Shown: positions 1 through 11,050 of the stretch, piece by piece
Numbering within the stretch: the stretch's first letter is position 1
How the letters are laid out: every line of letters begins with the position of its first letter
Assembly (NCBI GenBank): GCA_003118195.1
Contig: BEXV01000044.1
Location: 170,258-234,257, forward strand
Length of the DNA stretch: 64,000 nucleotides
Origin: Hemicentrotus pulcherrimus
Taxonomy: Eukaryota > Echinodermata > Echinoidea > Camarodonta > Strongylocentrotidae
Direction of reading: 5' to 3'
Program-made: the position numbers and the translations under genes
Notes under the pieces: generated by a model
The model's input: only the letters and a program-made list of their open reading frames with translations
Databases searched by the model: none
Told to the model about the DNA's origin: nothing

Positions 1-858
1 AAAAAAAAAAAAGGTTGAGAACATCATTTTTTGACTTAGGACTTTGTGGCCTTCCTCCATCTTTCATAGGCCATTGCACCAATATTTAAAAACTTTGAAA
101 ACAACCTTTAAAATATTGGTTTAATATTTGTTAAACATGCTGCTGCAGCCTGCACCCATGGAATTGGCGAACCTCATGCATGCTGTGTCTGTGGTTTCCG
201 CAGAGCCAGTAGAAACGGATCATGAAGCCATTCAAGAAAGCATGGGCAGATTGTATCCTTACATAATTCTAACAGTGGACTGCCTTTACACTTGTGCTAA
301 AAATGGACTTCTATAATTGCTCACTATGGTAAAACTTATATCAAACAACCCTGAAAAAGTGGTTTCTTAATGCAGTATTTGTGAAAGCTTGACATAGAAC
401 TGTAAATAAGGGCTTTGATTTAGACCTACATGTGTTGCCTTTTGGGGGTCTTCAATTGGGGTCTGAAAATAGATCTCCGGGATAACAGAATGTGTAAAAC
501 TGAGAAAACCGATTTGAAAACTTTCCATTTATTGCTTGATCTAGAGATGTGAATATTGCACTGTACGACTTAATATACATTCATCACCCTTTGACATGGA
601 TGTTGTACCAGGTAGTCCATAATATATTATTCAATGTTCATCCTCTCTGGACTGGTGATAATATGGACTGTCTCATTAAAAAAAAAAAGTTGTATAATAC
701 TACATTACCAAAATTAGTATCATCTACATTGAATGTTCTTATGCAATATGGTCACATATCTTCCTTGTAAGCCAGTCAGTAGAGTGTATATATGAACACT
801 TATTACTATTATCACTATTACTATCAGTATTGTCTCTATTATTTTCGCTTTCTCATAG

Positions 859-952
859 GTACTGATGATGAAGCAGCTCTGATGCAGGAGTGGTTTGAAT
901 TGGTTAACAAGAAGAATGCTCTGATCAGACGCCAAGAACAGCTCAATGTCAT
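859..952 (+). CDS. EHBP1: EHBP1 exon: start of bMERB domain
   Basis: The acceptor is tctcatag and the exon begins with the last two bases of a split codon (phase 1 upstream). It reads [19 protein letters not shown] followed by [11 protein letters not shown], then AT of a split Met codon before the donor GTGAGT at 953. This is the first bMERB helix. The preceding coding exon is not visible in 1-858, so it lies to the left of the window. Confidence 0.92.
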
Positions 953-1196
953 GTGAGTTTATTGCGTCCTCGCTTGCTTCATCGTGCTTGTTTATTGGAA
1001 ATCATGCAAAAATAATTAGTATTAAATAGCTTAAGTATAGTTATTGCAAGATTCATTTGTCAGATCTGTTTTGTTTGTTTTTTCAGTCTTTTTTGTTTAG
1101 CAACTCTGCATTTTAAAGCTGATGTTTTCTTATGTTTAAGAAAAGAGGTTAAATTCATTTATATCAATGACGCATTGTTTGCAAATCCCTTCTCTC

Positions 1197-1240
<44 letters not shown>

Positions 1241-3514
1241 TTTCTCTCTCTTTCCTTTTTTTAGGAGACATACATTTCTATGTAGTGTATTCTGAGGGAA
1301 TTTATCAAAAACACAGAGAAGATTACATTGTATTTCCTTGCTAGTGTAAAACATTACAATATCAAGGATACACATATATCTTAAGTTCTTAAATCCTGGT
1401 TTTGGGGTTGTCAGGGTACATATTGGTCAGAATGCAAAATGCTCATGCACATTTCTATAATATCGATTTTTAAAATCTATTAGAATACATTTATATGTTA
1501 TCTTTGTGGTTTTTCTAGTCTAGGATAATAATTTAACATAATGCATCCCCTTCTCTTTTATTCTGTACATGATAGGGAGAAGGAACATGATCTTGAGAGA
1601 AGATATGAAATGCTGAATCAAGAGCTCAGAAAGATGATGGAGATAGAAGGTAAGTAAATATGATAATAATAATGATAATAGTCACAGTTATATGGCGCTT
1701 CATACTATGTTTCTAAGCGCTTCACATTGGAATTATTGTTACCCTGGTCATTGGATTCAATTGCTAATCTGCACATGATAGTGCACACGCTCTGCTCCCT
1801 GGGGAGTATTCCAGCCAGGCACCATTTAACAAGAGCACACATGCCAGTCCAAGCACATAAACATCCAATTCTACTGGATACCCATGGGTGGAGAGTGGCG
1901 AAGGTAGATTAATGTCTTCCCAAAGGGCGTTAGTGCCGCAGTGGGACTTGAACCGCAAACTAGATGATACACAGTCTGGTGGAATATCCACTAGACCATG
2001 ACACCTTTACTGTGATATAATATGATATGATGTCATTGATAGTGGAATATATATTTTTAGCATTGTGATAATGATGGTTTCCATTCCATGTATTTATGCA
2101 AGTATCCATGTGAACACCAAGTCACGCTGCTTTCTTTTTGGAAGTCAGCGTCATCTTCATATCTTAGGAGTATTTTTAATCATAGTCATCAACATCATAG
2201 GTACAACATCATTTTCATTATTTGCAATCACATCTTCATGAACAACATATACAATGTCACCGTCACTGTCATGGCCACCATCATTCAATTATTTTAAACA
2301 TCAATTTTACCCTAATCTCCATCATCAGCATCATAATTTCTGTGACCATCATTACCTTCAACTCTATTCCCTAGTCATAAATTTTTCCATGATAAAATAA
2401 AAGTTGTATACATCCCTTTCGGTTACAGTATTTATGTATTGTTCAGAAATTCATATACACATGTCATTATACAAATCACTTTATCTGCAAAACAAGACAT
2501 TAATACCTCTCTCTCTCTATAACTCTCTCTCTCTTATGATGGACAGATTGGCAAAAGACAGAGGAGGAGAGACAACGGGAGGCTTTCCTGCTGGAAGATC
2601 TTGTGATCCTTGTCAACAAAAGGGATGAACTGGTGATGGAACTTGATGCGCAGGAACGAGAGTAAGTGGATGCAGTCCAGAATCTCTTTTGCTTGACTTG
2701 ATAGATTGAATTAGAAGTACCCTTGAGATGTCTTATTATCGCCTGTGCTTGGTTGGGCAATATTGTATGTTTAAAAGTATTGTTTGTTTGGAAAATTGCC
2801 TATATTCAGAATATTGTTTATTCAAAATATTGTTTCCTCAGAAATATTATTTATACAGAAAGAATATTTATTCAGAATGGTTGGTGTTTGAGTAGGAAGG
2901 GAGGAAACCTCTTTATCATCACTATAAAGAATATTCATACAACTCTTGATTAGAGACTACAAGTCCTTTGACTCTCTTCTTTTTTTCTCAAATATAATTG
3001 CACAATTTAAATATCAAATTTAAAAAAATACCCGCTCATATGTAATTTTGAGTTGAGTAAGGATACATTTATTATAATGTGTTTGTTTTGACTGTAATCA
3101 AATTATTAGTTTGTCACTTAAATGTTGATCTTACAATTNGGGGGGTTCAGACAAAGGCAACATGATAATCCCTAAGAATTATCATATGAAATATTTCTCT
3201 TCTCTAAATATATATGTTTCTAAATTCTAAATGCCTTTTACAACCTACTCAGATGATTAAAGAAAAATAAGATGTCAAATATTTGCAACAACATGTTTTT
3301 TTACATGTGAAGTCACGTTATAGAATGGAAAGAAAGTATGAATTAAATGTCTTCCACATTTATCTTCTTCATTGTTTGATACTATCTTTCTCTACACAGG
3401 GCTGAGGAGGAAGCCGAATACTTGGAGAATGCTTTGATGAGAAGACGCAACAAAGGAGGAGGAGGAGGAGGAGGAGGAGGAGGGGTGAGGGACGAGAAGT
3501 GCAGTATTCAGTGA
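859..3514 (+). CDS. EHBP1: EHBP1-like protein, last four coding exons (bMERB domain + CaaX box)
   Basis: Four exons (859-952, 1576-1649, 2547-2661, 3400-3514) join with GT/AG introns and consistent phases into 131 C-terminal residues plus a stop. The first ~94 residues form a charged helical domain with segments such as [34 protein letters not shown] and [18 protein letters not shown]. This is the bMERB (bivalent Mical/EHBP Rab-binding, DUF3585) pattern, closest to EHBP1/EHBP1L1 rather than MICALs. The domain is followed by ten glycines and the end CSIQ, a CaaX prenylation box as known for EHBP1 proteins. In other animals EHBP1 links Rab8/Rab10-family GTPases and EHD proteins to actin on recycling endosomes; its C2 and CH domains should lie upstream of this window. 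The exact paralogue (EHBP1 versus EHBP1L1) cannot be proven from the tail alone, but one ancestral gene is expected in invertebrates. Residue matches are from family recognition, not a database search. Confidence 0.93.
1187..1264. repeat. (TC)n microsatellite in EHBP1 intron
   Basis: Nearly pure pyrimidine tract of CT dinucleotides with small interruptions, lying in the intron between the first two visible EHBP1 exons. Confidence 0.9.
1576..1649 (+). CDS. EHBP1: EHBP1 exon: bMERB middle
   Basis: The exon lies between acceptor gatag and donor GTAAGT at 1650, with phase 2 in and phase 1 out. It reads (M)[19 protein letters not shown] then MMEIE. The spacing and charge pattern continue the coiled bMERB helix. 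Confidence 0.92.
1661..2007 (-). mobile_element. tRNA-derived SINE, antisense in EHBP1 intron
   Basis: On the minus strand the element starts near 2007 with a tRNA-like head. The A box TGGTCTAGTGG is at 1998-1988 and the B box GGTTCAAGTCC at 1954-1944. It ends in a tail containing GCGCTTAGAAACAT, GCGCCATATAA and an ATT/ATC-rich run at 1680-1661, the type of tail shared with L2-like LINEs. A related tail is at 31951-32001. Short ATATGAT-type repeats at both ends may be target-site duplications. The insertion begins only 11 bases after the splice donor at 1650. Confidence 0.78.
2547..2661 (+). CDS. EHBP1: EHBP1 exon: bMERB C-terminal helices
   Basis: The exon lies between acceptor ggacag and donor GTAAGT at 2662. 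It reads [19 protein letters not shown] then [19 protein letters not shown] and a split Glu codon. The DWQKTEE and LVNKRDELV blocks are the most family-typical parts of the EHBP/MICAL bMERB domain. Phase 1 in and phase 2 out match the neighbouring exons. Confidence 0.93.
3139..3139. other. Ambiguous base before G run
   Basis: Single N followed by GGGGGG in the last EHBP1 intron; the likely cause is an unresolved homopolymer. It does not touch an exon. Confidence 0.95.
3400..3514 (+). CDS. EHBP1: EHBP1 last coding exon: polyglycine linker and CaaX box
   Basis: The acceptor is ctacacag. The exon reads [18 protein letters not shown], then nine GGA codons and one GGG codon (10 Gly), then VRDEKCSIQ and TGA at 3512-3514. 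The final Cys-Ser-Ile-Gln fits a CaaX box; a final Gln favours farnesyl transferase by general rule. The GGA tract is an in-frame microsatellite, so the linker length is probably variable between individuals. Confidence 0.92.
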
Positions 3515-5200
3515 GGAAAGCGAACCGGTCAATGTGTCAGAGGTCTGTTCACACACGGCATAGTAAACTCCCACTGCTTAAAGGCATGTTCACATGTGAT
3601 GCAATAAGCCCTCGCGGCAAGATAAAAACTATTTTACATGGAAATGAATGGCAAGTGAGGGTGAGAGAAAGAGAATACGATAAAGACCGCTAAGAATACT
3701 TGCTTATCAGTTAACACATTGCCTACTGAAACTGGTCGACTCTTGTGTTAAGCCGATAGGATGTACGAGAATCCGATTGGCAGCGCGTTACGATTTTGAA
3801 ATGTGAGGGGCACTGCGATTGTGATGATTTATCTTGCTGCGATGGGTGTTTGAGGCAGTTTACTATGTTGCATGTGAATGAGGCTCAATCATGGTAGCAT
3901 CAGCATGGCTTATGGCTTTGGTTAGAAAAGACGAGAGTGATGTGAAATATATGAATGAAGAAAGATGGGCATGTTTATATGAATGTGCAGAGAAAGAGGA
4001 AGAGATTGACTTTTCTCTGTGCAAGGTGGTTCATTATCTTTAGAGGTACTAACAAGCCAGAGAAATATGATGAAATGCATCAAAAGATGTGCAGAGAGAG
4101 AGAGAGAGAGAGAGAGTGGAAGGGAGTTTAGGGACACACAAAAACTGGGTGTTGTTCAGATTAAAGATGTGGAAAAGGATGGAAGAACAAAGTACAATTG
4201 ATAAAACTTTATAACAGTGCTGGTATTAAATCAGTTGATGAATGCCATTTAAAAATAATTTTTGTTGAAAAGCTTTACTTTAAAAGAACCTTTTTTTATT
4301 ACATTTTTCTTTGAAGAAAAGTGAAACTGTGTATATAATACATAAAATGGTAAAAGATATTTAAATGCCTTGTACTTTTGAAAGATTAATTTCTTAGTTT
4401 GGTGAAGTACTTTTTGTTTTGATGTTTTGATTAACTGTTTTCTACTTTGTTCGGTATTTGGAATTTGTACAATGTTCCAAAATACAGCCAAGGAAATGTT
4501 TTGATTTTAATTCATTAACTCTTTCATCAGTTGTACAATTTATATATTATTTTGTGCCTTTTCTGAATAGGATTTGGTTTAATGTTATACATTTATGGTA
4601 TTAATGTAAAAGTTTTAAGACATGTCATTGGGAGTATTAGTATATGTGATTCATTTTATACAATGATTTGGTTCAATGTCTTACTTCGAGGGTCATGTTA
4701 TAAATAGAACATGGTAGTAAAGTATTTTCTGACTATTTATGGGACTAAAATAGACCCATTTTGCTTTTCATGTGACTAAAACCAAATATTTTCAAGAAAA
4801 ACTTATTAATCTCAATATGTTTCTCATACATGTGTGTTTCAATATGACCCTAGAATTTTGAATTTAAAGAATTATAAACTTGCCTTGTACTCTGAGCTGT
4901 CTAATATTATTGATAGATATACGCAACATAAGATGTTAAGATGAACTTTAAATTTCATTTTTTTTTTCTGCATTTGGCTCAGGCTTTACAAATTGCCACA
5001 GATTTTCTTGGAAGAAAACAAAAAGGATTAGATCTAACCATTATAGGCTTTATGTACACGGCTCTGGCTTTCAGAGGATTTAACGTTTGTTTCTGTGGAG
5101 AAAAATATTAAGAGCAAAATAATATAACAAATATTGTGTTAGGAAATATATGTATAGATATTAATATTAAATTTGTTTTCATGGTATTTAAATAAATGGA
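3515..5200 (+). other. Probable EHBP1 3' UTR
   Basis: This AT-rich stretch after the EHBP1 stop has no credible ORF. Candidate poly(A) signals are ATTAAA at 4225-4230 and AATAAA at 5191-5196; a further AATAAA lies at 7545-7550. GA microsatellites lie at 4092-4117 and 5351-5412. Which signal is used cannot be decided from sequence alone. Confidence 0.45.
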
Positions 5201-5350
5201 CATATATTCATGTTTGATATAGGTGCATATCATAACAAGTTTTGTATATAATATACTCTATATTTGTTGATGGGAGAAAAAAAAGTGATATAAGCTGACA
5301 ATTGATGTCAGCACATGTAGTGTGGTAAGAGTAAGAAAGCGAAAGATAGT

Positions 5351-5353
5351 GAA

Positions 5354-5411
<58 letters not shown>

Positions 5412-5412
5412 C
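5351..5412. repeat. (GA)n microsatellite
   Basis: Almost pure GA dinucleotide run with two AAAG interruptions. It creates serine/leucine-rich or arginine/glutamate-rich artefact ORFs. Confidence 0.9.
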
Positions 5413-8007
5413 ACATATGAGTTTATTGCTGTACATTTGTTAAATGTAAATTGCTGAAAATGTATTCATCTAAATGTGCAACAATAACAAATGAAAAGCT
5501 ATTTATTTTTAGTTAGAAACTGCTTTAAATTAGTGAGTATAGCTGAGGGTTAGATTATGAAAGATGCAACTTAGTAATTGAATGAATAATCAAAGTTGAA
5601 CAATCCCCATCATTATCTTGATATTGTATATTCTATTCCATGCCAAATTTGATAGCCATCTTTGACCAAACTCAATGTTTTGAAAGTATTAGGCATAACC
5701 TAGGCATTTTGGGGTTTTTTTTATTTTTTATTCTTGGTAGTCAACATATCAAACATATATGATCAAATAATAAATTTACAATAGATGACTTAGTTATCGA
5801 CTAGAACATGAACTAATAGGTATATTCAAAGTAATGCCTGTTACATTATGATTTGTGATAGTTCATTCTTAGAATACAAATTAACTCTAGTTTCTGAACC
5901 ATTCTGTCAGTTTGTATGCAGGTTGTGTATGTGGTATGATAAAAAAAATCTAAAAACATCTCTATGATGAGCAAACATTTACATGAAAATATGTCAGTCA
6001 ATATTTTGTATAGTTCTTGCCATGTGTTATTTCCCCCACAAAGGATGAGGGGAGAGAGAGATCACTTCATATTTTTTTGTATATCTAGATAAAGTGCCCA
6101 AGAAATCATTTTTTCCTTCATTATTTAATTTACAATGTGTTTTAATTACCTATAGACTTGATTTGTCCTGCATGGTCTAGACTCTTGTTGATCTGTTTTA
6201 TTTCATCATTTGTGTAAATTTTCATATAATAATTGACAGGGTTACTGGTGACAAATAGTTACAGCTTTTCTTTTTCCATCTAAAATGTAGATGCTTGAAT
6301 ATTCTCACCCTCTTAAGTAGCAGAGAAACCATCATTATTGTGTGTGTTTTGGTGGTCATTTTGTTTCTTTGTTAATGTAAATTTCATTCTGCTGTTTCAA
6401 AAAGAACTTAAAAGATGAAAGTTAACCAGGGTTAAAAATCTTGACCAGCCCTTCATGAAGACACAAGTCCAACCAAACTGTGCCTTTTGCCATGATAATG
6501 TGTGTGTATCTATCCTTTTTTTTTGGTGATATAGTAACAGGTGTAATTGGGTTCATACAGGTACAGCAACGTTAGAATACATGTTAAGCTAACATCAAGT
6601 GAGTGTATTTCCTTTTAAACACCAATCCTTTTATGGGGGGTGACATTCTTACATTAAGATTCCCAGTGTAGCATCAGTTTTGGTAGAGATTACAAAATGA
6701 AAACTCCTTGGCTGTCAAGTTTGTATTATTGCTATAGTATATTTATATATGTATGACTAATCTAAATAACATTGTTGGGTGAAGATGTGGTCTCTATTAC
6801 ATGAATAGCATATGAAATGTGAATATGTTAAGAAGTCTTCGATGTATGTATTTTGTGTTTGCTCAGAGAAACTAACTTGGAATACTAACGATGATTTATG
6901 GAAATCACCTTTCTTTGGTTCCAAATTGTCAGGTTGGCCTGACATTTGAGGCTAGAACCATTTTTTTTTTCAAGGTTTAGTTTGAGTTATTTTTTTTCAA
7001 TTCTCTGGATTGAATATTGTATTAACCTCTCCACTGTTACTACTTCTCTCACATTACTTTACCAATCTAAAGGAGATAGAATGAAACATTGAATACAATG
7101 GTTCATTTCATTAGTTGAAGGAGTTTCATTTAACACATGCTCTTTTCACTAGCTATTCTTGTACTTTTTGAATCATGTGTATTTGGTTTATACAGATATG
7201 CATCATTCAACTCAGAATCTTTACATTTGTGCACTAACCTTTAACGCCGCCATATGAAAAATGTGACTTTGTTTTGAGAAGGGCAATCAGAATAGATGTT
7301 AATGCAAAGACATAGAGCTGATTATACCAAAACACCCACTTGCATCTCATAGTCCCTCCCCAAACATTGTAGTTTAGTTTAAATGCAGGGAAACTGAATA
7401 CTGAAGACTAGTCTGTTCATGATTACAACATAATTAGTTCGGTGTACAAAGGAATAGTAAATGTAAAAGCTTTAAAATGCTAGTTAGCACTTGCGTTTAG
7501 GTAGTTCTTGTCACGTTAAATATGAAATATGTAATGGATAAAAAAATAAACCGTTTGTCTTTCTGTGCTTATGATTCGGGTACCATCTTCTCGAGGAAAA
7601 CATTGATATATTTCGAGAAGTCTGTCTGCAAATTTTCACTTATTAAAATCGTCCAAATTTGTTAATTGTCTTTGCATAGGATAACAATTTTATACTCAAT
7701 GATGACTTCTTCTTTACTGAACGTTGCTTGTAAACCCATTTGTTTCTTATGTAATATATATGATTAAAATGTAAACATACTTTGCAACACACATTATTAT
7801 TCATACAATAATGACTATTTTGCCTTACACTTATGTTTACATATTCATTTGTTCAGGGGAAAAAAAGTAATCAGTTAATCTAGAATGAGTGTTCGAGTCA
7901 ATAGCAGTACCGGTACATGAAATACATTTTGTAATATTGGACTGAATTAGATAATTATTGTGCATATTGATAAGCTATCACTTGCTGTGATATGTCATGT
8001 TTAGATG

Positions 8008-8044
<37 letters not shown>

Positions 8045-9050
8045 CAACTCTCGTTCAAGGCTAGCTCTAAAGTAAGGAGCTCAGTCAATGCTTTGTGTTG
8101 TCACTGATTAAGGTATATATAGTTCTGTACTCCTTGTGTATTATCATTGTATGCAGCACTTAGCATGCAAGCACAGTCCAGTTGCAATAAGGAATAAAAG
8201 TGGTTGGAGATATTGCTATCAAAGACGGTTTTTAATGCTCCATTTTTCTCTTGTGTTGGTGTCTGTTGCTATGATACAGTTATGGCGGTTCACATATATT
8301 CACTTCAACAACAACCAAATTCTTTTCCCCCTCATATTAGAGATTTGTCTGCTGTGGTTTATACAAATCCCATTTTGTGAGTTTCCCTAATCAATTATGC
8401 ATGAACAAAAAATATTACCGTAAGGATATTGTTTTATATGTCAGAAAATATGAGGTTGTATAATCTGTTTGAGAAACGAGAGAGAGTAAAGACCTTTGAC
8501 ATTTTGTTGAGAAACCTTTCAGATATTACCCATCAATATGATACACAGTAATAAAGGTTGTCCATTGTGAGATTATGACTTCCCTGTCCACAGTTTCTAT
8601 GGCAACTCTATGACAACTAAGAGAAATGAAAGAACGGAAATATAAGTAAATTTTATCAACATTTTGTTTGAAAATGAAAATAAAAATAAAGTTGATTACT
8701 TTTGATAAAGATCTGGATGTGATATTGGGACCGGATGATTAAAAAAGATGATACATCCATTGTGGACATTGGTGATTTGACAAGAAAAATACGAAGGAAA
8801 AGGAAATGATTCGTAGCAAATTGAGAGAAAGCTTTACTTTTTTATATTTTTATAGAATGTCTGAGGAAATATGAAATAAGGAACACTGAATGGTATGGAA
8901 ACTTGAATTGTGTTTGCAAATGCGGCCATGTCGATTGCCACAGGCAAGATTTTGTTAGATGAGTGGAGATAACAAACGGGCGATACAAATCTTGTGCGTT
9001 CGACCAATTAATATCCATTTATCTAATTGAACTTGTGATTAAATAGATTG
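5413..9050. other. AT-rich intergenic DNA
   Basis: I see no gene, RNA or clear transposon here. The stretch contains a short (GA)n run at 8011-8041 and scattered poly-A/T runs. Part of it may still be EHBP1 3' UTR if the distal poly(A) signal is used. Confidence 0.5.
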
Positions 9051-9059
9051 AATTCTTGT

Positions 9060-9900
9060 TAACCTCGTCGAGGTCTCACTGAAGTTGATCCCTTTTCTTG
9101 GGGAGTGATTAACACGCAGGGACCAGGGTTCGCGTCTGGATATCAGTTTCAATTAGATTGATCGTAAGGTTCCGAGGGCAGTACTTTACATCGGCACGGC
9201 TTTGAACTTCGGTCAGATGGGGGCAGGTTATACACATCGCACCCCCTTCTATCCAATCTCGTTCTGATACATCTAAGACTCGCGGCCTTCTGTCACTTAT
9301 TACTCCTGCAAGAAGGGAACTCACTTCAAAGCCGGCCGACTTGGGGTGGAACACACGCCATACGTGTACTAATCACACTCCGACTAGATCGCTCTCTGTA
9401 ACGCCACCCCAGATATCGCGTTTGCTAACTTGCCCCCAACCACAATAACGTAAACCTGACACCCTTTCCAATGAGGGAAGAATCATTTCTTTAGCGTGTC
9501 ATAATAGTCTGGAAGAAAAGAGAGGGGAAGCTTATTCTAGTGACCATTTTGTGGAAGTATACATTCCGTTCAAGTCCGACATACGGGACGTGAATACAGC
9601 AACACATTATGGGCAACGATACGACACCTCAAGTAATCATCGCTCTTTCTATGGGTGCTGAATAGCCCCCCTCCCTTTCGGCCCTGGAAATAAAAGATGC
9701 AGGCATGAGGTGCACACTACCACCTATTTTTCTCCGACGCTGCCCCGCGATGTTCCATACACTTACTTACCCTCCTTCCACGGGCACCCGGCGGGCAGAA
9801 ATTCATTTACCATTCATAGGGGCACGCATGGGTGGTGTCTGAGATATAGATGAAAACACCGCGGAAAAAACCCCTCTCCAATCACACAATTGCCGTTTCC
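9060..9900. promoter_or_regulatory. Candidate cis-regulatory island 1 (GC/CpG-rich, noncoding)
   Basis: Base composition shifts abruptly from AT-rich to GC/CpG-rich over about 800 bp, and every reading frame is interrupted. It holds homeodomain-like core ATTA/TAAT sites, repeated ACCCC/CCCC blocks and a CCGCGGAAAAAACCCC segment. Retained complexity without coding potential is what conserved regulatory DNA near a developmental gene looks like, but this is inference from composition only. Confidence 0.3.
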
Positions 9901-10499
9901 ATTGCAAAATTATTTTTCTAGATTCATTCCACAATTGAATTCATAGCCATAAAAATGCGCGGATGTATCATGCACAAAGAAGTGCTAGCGATACGGTTGA
10001 ATTAGTTAATGAATTTGTCTGAATTAGAGAATGGGGGCTCATGTTGTATGTCATGGATCTGTTTTCAATGCCTTCGGGTTATTTTCTATGTTTGGTGCTT
10101 GTTCACCTCCTCCCTCTTCTCGCCATCTATTTAGCCCCACCGGTAAAGAAATGTTTCACTTAGATTGCTTGGAAAGCAAATGGTGTGGTAAATAAAGGAC
10201 CAGAATGACGGGGTTGATTTGATGTATTAGTGTGGGAGTAGGATGAAGACATTATGAGATGGTCGCAGTATACATGGCGGGAATCCAGGGAGTAAGATTG
10301 ATTAACATACAGTCATGTCGTCTGTTCTCCTCAGAGAGTTGCTTGTCGGGGACTGAGAAGACAGAAATAGCTCTGGGCATATTATGAATTCAATCAAAGA
10401 AAGACCAAAACAAAACAAAAAGAAAAAAGAAAACCTTAGATTATTTCCCGACTTCGCATAGTATGTATTTTCTCCATCATCTAGCAAAATATGGCACGC

Positions 10500-11050
10500 T
10501 AAAACAAGTGGCATTGATGTGGAGGCTTGATTAAAAGGGGGTTGCCCGTAACTAATTGGACAAAAGCTGATAAGAATCGGTGCGCGTGCTTTTCATCAAA
10601 TTTATCTAAATCGCATTATATGAGCGGGGTGCAGAATTATGTGCCTAATAAATTAGTATTTCCGACTCATTTGTCGTTCCTGTTTACCCCTATTTCCGCG
10701 TGCTCGCTCACCGAGACCTGGAAATTCATGGCGCCTGGGCCTTCCCGTGCGTTGGCAGCAATGATTACCTTCTTTATGCAAAAGGAATATACTTCTAAGC
10801 CATGTCTTGTAAATAGGATGAAATGTAATCCAAACCTATTTTAACAATTAATGGTGACCTGTATTCCCTTCATTTATATCTATTCTTAAAAAAGATGACG
10901 TTCTTGCTTTTGCCATTGACTCCAATACACCACTTGCTGAAGGGGGCATATTTCTCTTATTATTGAGAGGGGGGCTGTACCTACTGCAGTGTGTTCGACT
11001 GAAAGGACCCATGCAGCCATGCACTATTTAGCGGCAAGTAATTTTCCACG
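10500..11050. promoter_or_regulatory. Candidate cis-regulatory island 2
   Basis: GC/CpG-enriched stretch with GATTAAAAGGGGG, GCTGATAAG (GATA-like) and ATTACCTTC next to TATGCAAA (octamer-like, POU). A 105-codon open frame at 10527-10844 has no recognisable domain and no gene context, so it is treated as chance. Confidence 0.27.

Noticed and set aside
128..316. 62-codon open frame left of the first visible EHBP1 exon, with an acceptor-like gtttccgcag inside
   Set aside because: The translation does not resemble the EHBP1 region expected before the bMERB domain, and no donor or phase fits the exon at 859.
10527..10844. 105-codon + frame
   Set aside because: No domain, no splice or gene context, and codon pattern not protein-like; kept only as part of a noncoding island.
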